Part shown: piece by piece, positions 1 to 52,570 of the stretch
How the letters are laid out: every line of letters begins with the position of its first letter
Position numbering within the stretch: position 1 is the stretch's first letter
From: Pteria penguin
Lineage: Eukaryota; Mollusca; Bivalvia; Pterioida; Pteriidae
Length of the DNA stretch: 64,000 nucleotides
Assembly (NCBI GenBank): GCA_035048485.1
Contig: CM068586.1
Span: forward strand, 49,200,715 to 49,264,714
Direction: 5' to 3'
Program-made: the position numbers and the translations under genes
The notes under the pieces: model-generated
Database searches by the model: none
Seen by the model: only the letters and a program-made list of their open reading frames with translations
What the model was told of the DNA's origin: nothing

Positions 1-672
1 CCGAGAGCAATAATTCCGCTTCGTATCTGGATATATTTTTTACTTTCGACAGTAATGGTCATTTGGATACCTCTCTGTATGACAAACGTGACGATTTTAA
101 CTTCCAAATAACCAACTTTCCGTTTCTTTGCAGCAATATCCCGTCCTCACCTGCCTATGGAGTTTTTATATCTCAACTTATAAGGTACGCAAGAGCCTGT
201 TCTCTATACAACTGTTTTATTCCAAGGGCCAAACGACTGGCCACTTGCTCCTGCAGGGATATGTTAAAGAACGTCTGAAATCGTCACTGAGGAAGTTCTA
301 CGGTCGCTATGGGGATCTTGTACGAAAATATGATGTGCCTCTTTCTAGAATGATTGATAATATTCTGGAATGCGACTAAATGACCTGTTCAGTGAACACC
401 AAATATGACTTTGTATACCAGTTTTGTACGTTCGTATGTACATTTAGGAAACCAAAACTCTTGATTTTGACATGTTTCCTAAGAACTGCTGTGACGGGTG
501 ATGCATGCAAACAGGAGACGCTTACTCTCCCCGGGCACCTGGTCTCACCTCGGAATTTTTCAGTATTTCGGGGTTCACAACAGTTTCTTTTTGAAACTTA
601 CACGATTTTGCATCTGTCCTTGGACTTTGAGAATGATTAACGGTTTGGTACTTCTTCGATATTGATTAAATT
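1..672 (+). mobile_element. Naiad-like Penelope retroelement, subfamily A, 3' part (RT C-terminus and 3' tail)
   Basis: The window opens inside a reverse-transcriptase ORF. Shifting between frames, positions 1-379 encode the C-terminal RT region seen in the other subfamily-A copies: SYLDI, LYDKRDDFNF, CSNIPSSPAYGVF, LRKFYGRYG, ending at a TAA at 377-379. One or more frameshifts near 190-270 make it a dead copy. The 3' tail (380 to about 672) carries the conserved motif GTGACGGGTG...CCCCGGGCACCTGGTCTCAC. Its distal tail matches the isolated minus-strand tail at 51085-51275 rather than the tails at 33 kb, 35 kb, 47 kb and 58 kb, so it belongs to a divergent subgroup. The element continues beyond the left edge. 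Confidence 0.8.
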
Positions 673-1065
673 TTTCAAACATAAACACTGTTACTGCACA
701 TCATTATTCATCTCAAAATAATTTCATAATGATAATAATGAAAAAGAAGGAGAAGAAAACCCTAGATGTACTGCATGTAATGAAAATAGAAAGCAAACAC
801 ACCATTCAAAGTTTATATATAATTAATAATGAATAAATTGATCACTCTTTCATTAATGTTTTTTTGGACTAACAATGTCGTCAAGCAGAACTAAATATCA
901 AATGTTTGAAGCTAGTAACAAGTAAATCATAAACAGAATGGAATGTATGACGTCAAATCAAAATTATGTGGTCACACAGCTGTTCAACACTCGATTCTTT
1001 CGTCTCTTAAAGCATAATACTCAGAATTAATATTCAGAAATGTTACTGTCCACTGTCACAGTCTT
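673..1065. other. AT-rich spacer 3' of the IFI44-like gene
   Basis: No coding signal or repeat was recognised. It lies between the Naiad tail and the stop codon of the minus-strand GTPase gene and so would contain its 3' UTR. No poly(A) signal could be assigned with confidence. Confidence 0.4.
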
Positions 1066-11292
<10,227 letters not shown>

Positions 11293-11960
11293 AGTAAATT
11301 GTAATGACGAGTGATGTTTTTATCAATAGATCGCCCTCTAGTAAAAGTGCAACTCCTCTTTTATCAAATGATTTTGTAGATTGGTGCTTGCTTCTTCAGA
11401 CGATGGTTGCGTTGCTAATGTTCTTGTTGTCATGCAAATGAGTTAAATCTCAAACATGTTCCGTTATGTTGAGGGGAACTGTTTACAAAATTAATATACG
11501 CATCGTGACACATCGTTTGTTTTGAATTAAGTAAACCCAAAAGCCATCTATTTTGTATGGATGAACAGATATAAATAATCTAATCTTACTTCCATAGTTC
11601 CAGATATTGAATAATGACAATAGCAAAGTATAAATTTGAACACATTTTATATCATTCGTAAATCTCTGTATTGTATTATCTTACAATCTCTGTTCTGTAT
11701 AATGGCTTCTTAATATCTGCAGGAGGAAAGTTTATCTGATATTCAAATACGCATTTGAGGTTAAGTGAAGGACTAGTTTTCTAAGCCTAAAATTTGATCT
11801 GTTATTATTTGTTCCACAAAATTTAAAGCCAAACGTATATAAAATAAAGCCAAAACTAAATTCCCCTTTAAAATGCCTCTTTGATATACCGATTGTATTC
11901 ATGTACAAACACATCTTACTTTATTTTATGTTGCCTTTACAGTTTTATGTAGAACAGAAA
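11293..11960. promoter_or_regulatory. Divergent intergenic region between two host genes
   Basis: 668 bp separate the two outward-facing start codons. It contains an octamer-like ATGCAAAT (11432-11439) and a TATATAAAA box-like string (11836-11844) about 120 bp before the plus-strand ATG. An AG preceded by pyrimidines (11931-11942) could be the acceptor of a 5' UTR exon, in which case the plus-strand promoter lies further upstream and may overlap the GTPase gene. No convincing GAAANNGAAA interferon-type element was seen. Confidence 0.5.
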
Positions 11961-43067
<31,107 letters not shown>

Positions 43068-43796
43068 GGAAGATATTTTATTAACCATTCGTGTGTATGA
43101 ACATACGACCTTTTTGAGATTCACAGTTTTTCTTTTCTACATTTACATTTAGAGACAAAATAGAGGGGAAATAGGTATCTGACTTAGCTGTGACAAAGTC
43201 AACATGGACATGCAGAAAAATAACTCCATTAAAGATATCACTCAAATCTGTTGCAGTACCGTGTTAAGACGGACAATCTAAAGATATAATCTTCTTTTAA
43301 TTAGTGTAATTAATTGCTTTGCAGCAAAGACAATGTTGGACTAAATAAAAGTGCAAACAATAACTTAAAAACATTCTTGATATAATAGATTCCACTCAAA
43401 AACGTTAATATAATTATCTACAATAAATTTTAAAACCAGATGACCTCATTGTCAACGCAGTTTTATCGAGTCTTGATGCATGTACGCTTGTGTGGGTAGA
43501 AATGTAAGTTTGTGTCTGTGTGGGGGAATGATGTCTATATAATAGTTTCGAAATTAGTCAATTTTTGCTGTGACAGTTATATGGATTAAGATTATTTCAT
43601 ATGATTGCCATAACACAAAAAAGCATATTTATTTCAATTTGTGTAAATTCAATAATTTAGATGAGTCAAATAAATTCTATCTATCTCAGAGTTAATAAGA
43701 ATTCTATTCATTGCCCAATTCCATGGCATTTTTTCTGCACTGTGGTGAAATCCCCTCTTAACTGAATTAGGTATTAAGGAGGAGTTGTTGACTATG
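43068..43796. other. 3' flank of the 162-aa gene
   Basis: Likely 3' UTR followed by AT-rich DNA. No repeat recognised. Confidence 0.35.
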
Positions 43797-44911
43797 CACT
43801 ACTGGGCGAAAACACCCTGAGAATCCAGTTTTTCCCTGATAAACACTGAAAAACTCTGACGTCTATACTAAAAAACTCCGATAAACACTGACGACCCTGA
43901 AAACTATGCAAAACTCTGACGACACTAAAAAACTCTAGAAAACACTGACGACCCTGAAAAACTGTGACGTTACTGAAAAACTTTGGAAAACATTGACACC
44001 TACCGCGATGCCCTCTCGCGACCTTCTATACGGTCTTTTCTATAAGCACAATGACCATTAATGTATATAAAATGTGACGAGTTTTAAAATTAGTAGCAAA
44101 TTAGAAAAAAGAAAAGGAAAATAAATAAAACATATATTTCATTTCTCTGCAGGATGTTTTGAAGTAAAATTATTTTAATGGTTTTCTAAAAATTAATTTT
44201 ACTGATGCATGGTTCCTGTTCTGACTTACATTTGTAAAAATCACAGTATGATAAAATGAATTACTAAATTAAATCAATTTTTTAAAAAAGCCAAAGAAAC
44301 AACTGAGAGAGACAGAATAAATCCAGCAGAGGCATACGGTACTACAAAGGCTTTCCTTACCGAGAGTTTTATATACATTTATCTTTGGGTTTTTTTCAGA
44401 TTTAAATGTATATGCGAATATCCCTGGTAAATATCAGTTTCATAACTGTGTATTAAAATAGTGAAGGAGAAATAAATAAACAAATAAATAAATAAAATTA
44501 ATAAATGAAAGACTTATATAACAGAGAATTCTTAAAAGGTTACAGTTCTCTAGAACTATAAATAAATTTCCACCAATTTCAGATTATAAATGAATGTAAA
44601 ATTAACAAGTTGCTGAAGAATAAATGAATAAATAAATAAATGAATAATAGATAAATAATATTTGAATGTGATCGGTACCTATAAATCTTCAACGAAAAGC
44701 GAGATTAATACACCAGTCCAGTACTGATAACAAATGGACCACAACGGAAATCGCTTGTCATTCATTTTAGATAACGCAATGCTGTCTCACTTGAATAGCA
44801 ACCTTTATAGAGACTGCACCGATGTTTTGTCATGTGGTGACCTTAAAGAGAAACCCCCTATTTTTACCTATAATTTTCACACAAAATTAAAATATTCTAA
44901 TTTAAAGAAAA

Positions 44912-45090
44912 AAGAGGAGTTACCGGCTCAGTTATGTGGCAGAAGTCACCATGGAGCTATGCAATAAATGAATATAAATAATATAATAGAACATTTTACA
45001 CATTACAAAAATAATTGATTGTAGTGCAATTACGATACCGACTTAGGACGGTCATTTAATTTGACAAAAGCCAAACAAATGGTGTGGTTA
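44912..45090 (+). repeat. Family T repeat inside the second CACTA copy
   Basis: Near-identical to 34016-34196. Replaces DNA present at about 13765-13860 of the first element. Confidence 0.75.
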
Positions 45091-45250
45091 AACGAATGAC
45101 ATACATACATTTTGTCCTATAAAATATATAAGCGATTACATATTCACTCGATATTCAATAATGTCGCTTGAAATAGAATCTTTTATTATATCACTTCTTA
45201 CTTAATCTGCACGTAACTGTATCCATTGAAATGATGCTTTATCTAACAGC

Positions 45251-45380
45251 ATTGGCGGATTTAGAAAAAAGGGAGGGGGTGGGGTGGAGTTTGGAATCCT
45301 TTCAGGACCGAATAGTGCAAAACATTAGTCATGGGACACTGCAACTCCTTCCCCTTTAAAAATTTCAAGATCGGCCTCTG
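45251..45380. mobile_element. Diverged CAGTGGCGGATCC-type MITE
   Basis: CATTGGCGGATTTAG to TTCAAGATCGGCCTCTG; the same element is in the tandem pair at 14 kb (CTAGATCCGCC). Confidence 0.5.
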
Positions 45381-45425
45381 AACAGTATCTCCCTTATTAC
45401 GTGGTGTAGTAATGTATCGAGTTAG

Positions 45426-45564
45426 CAGTGGCGGATTTAGAGGTCCCCCCTTTTCGCTAAATATTTACGAGTAAAAATCGAGATTTGGCACCAAAAACGG
45501 CTGAGTAGTTTGGCAAATACACATGTGCCCCCTCCCCTTTTCGGAAATTCTGGATCCGCCACTG
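45426..45564. mobile_element. 139-bp MITE with CAGTGGCGGAT ends
   Basis: CAGTGGCGGATTTAGAGG at the left and CTGGATCCGCCACTG at the right. The homologous sites at 14165 and 14335 lack it, giving natural empty sites. Confidence 0.8.
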
Positions 45565-45639
45565 GTAAGGGTCATGTATAGTAGTGGCGAATTCAGGGGC
45601 GCTCGCCAGGTTGACTGGGCCACGATACACGACATTCTC

Positions 45640-46600
45640 TTTTTATTCCATGGACTATGAGATATGGTTTTCCTTCGGTACTTCTTCATTTTTACTGTAA
45701 AAGTATTTCCGTTGTTGGAACCCAAAGTTATTCCCAATGTCTAAATGACAGTACCGAAAATTTCAGCAATATTTTTATTAAATTTTGGCCATAATTCCCC
45801 CCCCCCCCCCCTGAAATTAAATAAATTATCGGTGTGTTCCGTTTGTTGTGCATAGTGCAGGTATCTATCTTTCGACAAAGTTCTAATTTTGCAAAGTATG
45901 TCATGCGATATAGGTGGGTTTGTGGATTTCAAATTATTAGGGCAAGTTTTTGTACATTTTAGAAATTTAATAAATGTACTGCATCATTCGGAAGTGTCAT
46001 ATTAACGTTAATTGCGTATTGCTCTGTACTAGAAGGGCACAGGAATAAATAGACTTTAGTCTTTGGTTGCAGATATGGACGGCTTGCCTTTGTACGTACA
46101 GTAAACTAAAAGTCAACTAAACTAAAACCTAAAGAAATATTAACCTTTGAAAATAAGGAAATATATATTTTATTTTAGAGTTTGCCAAATACTTTAAACT
46201 TCAAGTAAGATTTGTATAAATAGTATTGACTTAATGACGCAGCTTTCGGTAATTTTAAACGACGTTGAACTCCTCGATTATGTTGCACGGTATCTTTTCA
46301 GCGTTTAAATGTTTAAAGTAAACATCCATTAATTCTTGTAGCTTCATGAAACTTGTTCGAAATTTTTGTTTTAAGAAGGCAGAATGCTTCATAAAGGATA
46401 AAGATATCATGTTGAAGGTCCCTGTCCCTTACTAAAGTTTGCTTATTTGAACTAGAAATTTATCTATGTGTACTTTTGTTATTACGAATTCCAATCTCAA
46501 TCAACGGTTAGAGTATTTACAAAATGTAAACTGATATGAAAATAAGTCTTATTCAAACAGACGTTTAGTGATAAGAGGATATGTCTTTATATTCACTGCG
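45640..46600. other. Intergenic, nothing recognised
   Basis: A poly-C tract (45797-45812) only. No supported exon on either strand. Confidence 0.35.
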
Positions 46601-46627
46601 TATAGCTTTAAAATTCCACATAACATT

Positions 46628-47510
46628 CTGGCTGACATATTCCTTTACTCATACAAAGCTGAATTCGTTCAGTCTCTGTTGTCGAGGGAAAAACAATTAG
46701 CTCTTGGCTTCAATTTCACTTACAAATATATAGATGACTTGCTTTCAATTAATAATCCTTCATTCGCGGATTACCTTAGAATCATCTATCCAAGTTAACT
46801 GGAGGTCAAAGAAACCACAGAAAGTAGTAATTCTACTTCGTATTTAGATATTTTGTTGTCTTTCGACATTAATGGTCAATTGAACACCTCACTCTATGAC
46901 AAACGTGACGATTTCAATTTCGCTATCACAAATTTTCCATGAGTAGCAACATTCCATCATCGCCAGAATACGGCGTATTCATATCTCAGTTAATACGTTA
47001 TTCCAGAGCCTGTTCAGATTACAATGACTTTGTTCTGAGGGCTAGGCGACTTTCAGTTAAGCTGCTCAACCAGGGTTATATGTGCTAGACTAGTAACGTC
47101 ACTGCGGAAGTTCGACGGTCGTTACGAGACTCTTATTACTCCATATGATATCTCGTTATCCAGACTTTTAAATGATATTCTGGACTGAGACCAATTCCGA
47201 TCATTTTACACAGATTTGACACCTTCTATACTAGAAGGTTACCTACTTTGACTTCTCCATATATAAATACATATGGAATTTACACGATTTGACTCTTTCT
47301 ACTGGGTATATGTGACGGGTGTTGCTAGCAAGCAGGAGATGCTCACTCTCCCCGGGCACCTGGTCTCCTTCCATCATAGGGGTTCACACATGCTCTTCAA
47401 ATAGAGATATTTTGTTATTTTCCACTTGGTTTTCATTTTCACTGATTTTGTATGTCCTCTGGTTTCATGATTTTTATACTTTTGGTTTGGATTTATCCAT
47501 CATCTTTACA
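46628..47510 (+). mobile_element. Naiad-like element, subfamily A, 5'-truncated
   Basis: Starts in RT motif B (LADIFLYSYKAEF), then TYKYIDDLLSINNPSFADYL (YIDD) with stops, RLSVKLLNQGY, stop at 47186-47188, tail motif, and terminus CATCATCTTTACA at 47510. Confidence 0.85.
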
Positions 47511-50412
47511 TTATCGAATTAATAGATATTTATTAATTTGAAATACTTATACAATATACTTTGCATATAAGCCATACATTAAACTCTTTTACTAATTCTC
47601 TAAATTGCAGTGAATTTTTGTTGTACTTGGACTTTCAGACACAAAAAAGAATACATCTGACAAATCTTTATGACACAAATCATCAAGGACATGCAGAATA
47701 ATTCAAAAGTATTTGACTTTCCATATTGAAACAATTAGAGATGGCGACTTTCGCATGTCTTGGGATTCGCAATTAGTAATATAAAATTATGAATTGCCCC
47801 ACTGTAATGGAAATTACATTTTACGTATAATGCGGACGTGATTTTACACTCCTTTTTCATTATTTTTAAAAATAAAGTGTCACAGCACAATTGACTGGGT
47901 GGATTGAGTGTAAAGACCTACAAGCAATTTAATACATTATGTACTTTCAAGCCGGGGTTTCCTTTAATCCTGATCCATTGAGTGATGATTGCCTCTTTTA
48001 TCGACCGTCCTAAGTCAGTATCGCAGATACTTTAGAAGTGAAATGCATTTATGACGTCAATATCTGTGCTTATTCTTATTTACATTGTATGGAACACGAC
48101 AGTTCAAAATGCTATGGTACTGCAGTACTCCCTATAACGTACTACAATGAACATTCATTGAAATTTGAAAATGACTATTTACCATGGTGAACATTTACTG
48201 AATTTAGAAAATGACTATTTAATCAAATATTTAATATCATTTTACATAGGTCGGATTATTTGTGTTGGGAGCGACTGTGCAATTGGCTTTTCATTTCCAC
48301 CACCACCTTATTTTGGACGTTTGGCAGATTTATTAGAAAATCGCAGCCCGCACAATATCTCTGGACATGTTTACTTATATTGTACCACTGGATAACTACA
48401 TCACCTCTATGTCTCTGTAAACACACAATCCGGGTCGTTTGTTTTTCGCTGTTTTGTTTGATGGTTTTTATTTATTACTGTTTTTTTCCTCAACGTAAAA
48501 ATTAAATGCCTTTCGTTGAATATAAACTCAGTAATCCCATTTTACAAGGAGTGTAGATTGGTATTTATTTTTGAATTATCTTTTAAAGTTGTATACCCTA
48601 TAATTCGGTATAATTTCATAAATCAGGGCATGTAAAACAAAATCTGCGTTAATAACATTTTTGTTGCTTCATACCCTCGAAGATATCAAAATAAAAAGAA
48701 AATACTTTGTAAATAAAGGGGTATTCTATAAATTCAACCATAACTTGACTTCGCGCATGCGTAGTTTAATCAAAACATAAACGTTGAAGAGAGACTCCAA
48801 AAGAAAACTAACTTTAGCAGACTTGAATGTAAATGTTTTAGGTTACTCGTTAAGATTATTTACCTCGCCCACCATGATATGCGGCTTCAAAGTAAGATCA
48901 CGTTTTTGTAAATATTCTGTTTACAAACATAGCGACTTAGACAGCCATATCTCACGTAATACGAAGAATCTGAGAACAACATTTGCAAGTGTCCCTTTTT
49001 TATGTATTTTAGTCCTATATATATAATCCAAACAATTTAAAATAAATTAATATGCACTGTACTCTCAACATAGGGTATACAGCTTTAAAAAGCAATGTTT
49101 GATTTTTATATATAGAATTTCTATGTGGGTCAAACTTCTGAAAAGTTTTGAACATAATTCCAATTACGGATTTAATACACATTTGAAAGTCCTATACATT
49201 AATGATAGGGCTCTTCAATGCATTAAAACAACTGCAGTCCTGTTTATCATCATGTTTATCTGTTTTAATGCTTACAAATTGTGGTCCTATTGACATATAC
49301 AATGTAATTATTAAATATCTCATTTAATAACGAAATATAAACGGAGTATGATTATAATAACTAAGGAATAGTGCGCAAAAACGAATTCTTTCAATTGTAG
49401 AGAATATTCATTCCAGTACTTCAGAACAGAAACATCTAGCTTGCTTCTTTTGGAAATTTGACCCATATATTCTTAGTTAATTGTCTTGTTGCGTTTGATT
49501 TCTGAATATAGTGAACTGAAACTATATGAATTTAACATGTAGGTTTGTAAATGTTATGTACACTGACATGAAATAAAAATGATCAATGCATTGGTGTTAC
49601 GTTACTAATTCAAAGATTACTGTGGAATCATATGTGTGTATGGAAGACAATACAACATCAAAGGTTATCAGAACAAAAGTGTAAATATTGGAACTCAGTA
49701 GGTGTCGGACTTGACTTTCGGCGGAAAACACCGTGTAAATTGTCAAAGGCTAAAGTTTGAGTTAAACCACAAGAGTAAACTTCATCAAACGGCGTAACTA
49801 ATCGGCTTAATATGGCATACTATCATTATTGATATCATTACCAACCCCTTACATCTTTATGCTCGCTCTATGTTGATCGTTGAACATGACGTGAAAATCA
49901 ATAAAACAGAATAGGATCTTTTTGAGGGGGAAAAAGAATAACTTATAAAAAGGAGTGTCAATCTGCAATATAACAAAAAGATTACTGCCATTAAAGCAAC
50001 TACTTTAGGGTTTGTGTAAATTTAAGACCCATTTCTTTTTCGTCAATATATTAATTATTTTGTTCCCCGTACCAATCAGGAAACTTCATATCTAGTGTGG
50101 CCATTGAGCGAGAGTCGCATTCTTCATAACGTCACAGTAATTATTCACATTTAATGTTAATAAAGTTTCCTTGAAGGGTGACTAAAAGAGAAAATAACGC
50201 TGCCAACACAACATTTTTTCCAAATGTAAAGAGTCTTATGAAAAGTATATGTTTTACTTTACTTAACAGTTTCTTATGTGTAAATGACATCTGTATAAGC
50301 AAATTCACCAAATTTTCTCAGCGCATCAAATAGGGATATCGATAAAATTCGTCTGTTATATGATAAGATATCTGACCTTCGATTTCCTTTTATTACAGAA
50401 AGAGAAAAATAA
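47511..50412. other. 2.9 kb intergenic, nothing recognised
   Basis: AT-rich. Several short open frames lack domain signal. A YVGQTSEKF string near 49123 hints at a GIY-YIG scrap but is too short to claim. Confidence 0.35.
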
Positions 50413-50800
50413 AAGAATAAATATAGAACATATACCTTATAATTTTGTGCCCCATATACGCATTTCGACAATTTATGTCTCTTCAGTGATGCTCGTGGCC
50501 GAGTTATTGGAATTCTCAATATATATAAAAAGATGAAGAGCAGCTTTGATGCCAAAATGACCGAAAAGTGGACCAAAGAATCTATTTAAGGACATAACTA
50601 TGCATGAGGGAGATACTCCTTAGTTTTAGAGTAATTTACTCTAATTAGATGACTGAAAATTTGAAGTACACATGTATATATTTTATATCAGTACAAAAGC
50701 ACTGAAAACTAGACTTATGATGCCCTCGGGGACTATCAGTCCACCAGCAGTGACACCGGCCTAGTGGTTATAATAAATATATATATACATATATACCTTA
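50413..50800 (+). repeat. Dispersed repeat family R, longest copy
   Basis: Contains CCCCATATACGCATTTCGAC, TCTCTTCAGTGATGCTCGTGG, AATGACCGAAAAGTGG and GTCCACCAGCAGTGACACCG, with a TATAATAAATA tail. Copies at 12.2, 38.9 and 55.2 kb. Confidence 0.8.
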
Positions 50801-51084
50801 TAAGAAACACATCAACAACTTTAAACGTGCTCTGAAAACCCTTGTCGGTTTAATAATTCATTTATGCTTGAAAATGAAGATAAAAAAGCTACAATCCTTA
50901 CTTATCTATAACCACTGCATAGTCATAAGGAGTATCCAATTTCAATTATGTTCAAAATAAGTATGAAAGTATAGATATATGAATGTATCTCATTGACGTC
51001 ATAGTATCGATAATAAAAGGGAGTTCCGATTGAATTTTTGTGACGTTATATAATGGAAAATGAATAATCAAATTTAAGCTTAGG

Positions 51085-51275
51085 TTTAAATCAATATCGA
51101 AGAAGAACCAAATCGTTAATCATTCTCAATGTCCAAGGACAGATACAAAATCGTGTAAGTTTCAAAAAGGAACTGCTGTGAACCCCGAAATACTGAAAAA
51201 TTCCGAGGTGACACCAGGTGCCCGGGGAGAGTAAGCGTCTCCTGCTACATGCATCACCCGCCACAGCTGTTCAAT
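51085..51275 (-). mobile_element. Naiad-A-type 3' tail, minus strand, no RT
   Basis: Reverse complement of the tail at 500-670 (GACTTTGAGAATGATTAACG-like block and CCCCGGGCACCTGGTGTCACC). It is an extreme 5' truncation. Confidence 0.75.
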
Positions 51276-51544
51276 CGGAATTTTGCTATCATTTTGCTTT
51301 TATCATCGATAATATGACGTCAATGAGATGACGTCACTGGACTACAATAACATAGTTACGTTATATGCATGTTCTTCAGTTTACCTGAAGATTGTTTTAT
51401 AAAAACATGGAAGTATTTTATGAAATACAACGATGAACCGTAAAATGTTGGACTTCTTACTTACAGATATAATATGAATTATGACATTGACTCCAAAACA
51501 TTTAAGGCCAATCTTTGATAAACAAAATATATTCAACTTACTTT

Positions 51545-52570
51545 TTATACGCCCGCATTAAAAAAATGTGGGCGTATTATGCTATACCGCTGTCCGTCCA
51601 TCCATCATTGCCCGGGCTTCTCCCCCTTAACTAGAGGGGGAACAAAACTTTTGATGGTGTCATATGAAAGGGTGTGACCGGTAGTTGTGCATGTGGGTTT
51701 CAAAGTTGGGGTCATTCCCCTGGGGTGGGGGAAAACAGGCGGGGTCGGAAAGGATTGTCCGGGCTTCTACTCCTTAATTAAAGAGAGGACGAAACTTTTG
51801 ATGTTGTCATATGAAAGGGTGTGGCTTGTAGTTGTGCATGTGGGTTTCAAAGTTGGGTTCAGTCCCCTTGGGTGTGGGAAAAAAGGTTGTCCGGGCTTCC
51901 TCTCCTTAACTAAAGGGGAAACAAAACTTTTAATGGTGTCATATGAAAGGATGTGGATTGTAGTTGTGCATATGGGTTTCAAAGTTGGGGTCAGACCCAT
52001 GGGGTGGGGGAAAATGGACGGGATCGAAAAAGTTTGTTCGGGCTTCTCTTCCTTAAGTAAAGGGGGAACAAAACTTTTGATGGTATCATATGAAAGGATA
52101 TCGCTTGTATTTGAGCATGTGGGTTTCAAAGTTTGGGTCAGTCCCCTGGGGTGGGGGAAATGGGCGTTGTCGGAAAAGCTTGTCCGGGCTTCCTCTCTTT
52201 AACTAAAGGGGGAACAAAACTTTTGATGGTGTCATATGAAAGGATGTGGCTTGTAGTTGTGCATGTGGGTTTCAAAGTTGGGGTCAGACCCATGAGGTGA
52301 GGGAAAATGGGCGGGATCGAAAAAGCTTGTTCGGGCTTCACTTCCTTAACTAAAGGGGGAACAAAACTTTTGATGGTATCATATGAAAGGATGTCGCTTG
52401 TAGTTGTACATGTAGGTTTCAAAGTTGGGGTCAAATCCCTTGGGTGGGAAAAAAGGTTTTCCGGGCTTTTATTCCTTATCTAAAGGGGGAACAAAACTTA
52501 TGATGGTGTCACATGAAAGGATGTAGCTAGTAGACCACATTAAAACATGATGCAGGCGTATCATGCACCC
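51545..52570 (+). repeat. Tandem-repeat module with GTCCGTCC head (about 148-bp units)
   Basis: Opens with a palindrome TACGCCCGCATT/AATGTGGGCGTA, then TGTCCGTCCATCC. About six units follow, marked by TAGTTGTGCATGTGGGTTTC (near 51680, 51830, 51961, 52254, 52403) with AAGGGGGAACAAAACTTTTG. It ends GCAGGCGTATCATGCACC. Spurious ORFs on both strands are repeats of the unit. Confidence 0.88.

Larger units (their letters stand above)
43797..45630 (+). mobile_element. Second CACTA-type copy, left end only
   Basis: Begins CACTACTGGGCG, then CTGAGAATCC and the same CTGAAAAACTCTGA repeat array (to about 44020). The following 1.5 kb is colinear with 13020-14390 of the first element. No opposite inverted end was found on the right, so this copy is truncated or its right end was lost. 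It is interrupted by a family T repeat and a MITE. Confidence 0.75.

Noticed and set aside
11293..11960. Interferon-type regulatory element in the divergent promoter
   Set aside because: No string matching GAAANNGAAA on either strand was found by eye.
49099..49293. GIY-YIG-like string YVGQTSEKF
   Set aside because: Match of fewer than ten residues followed by stops; insufficient for a Penelope call.
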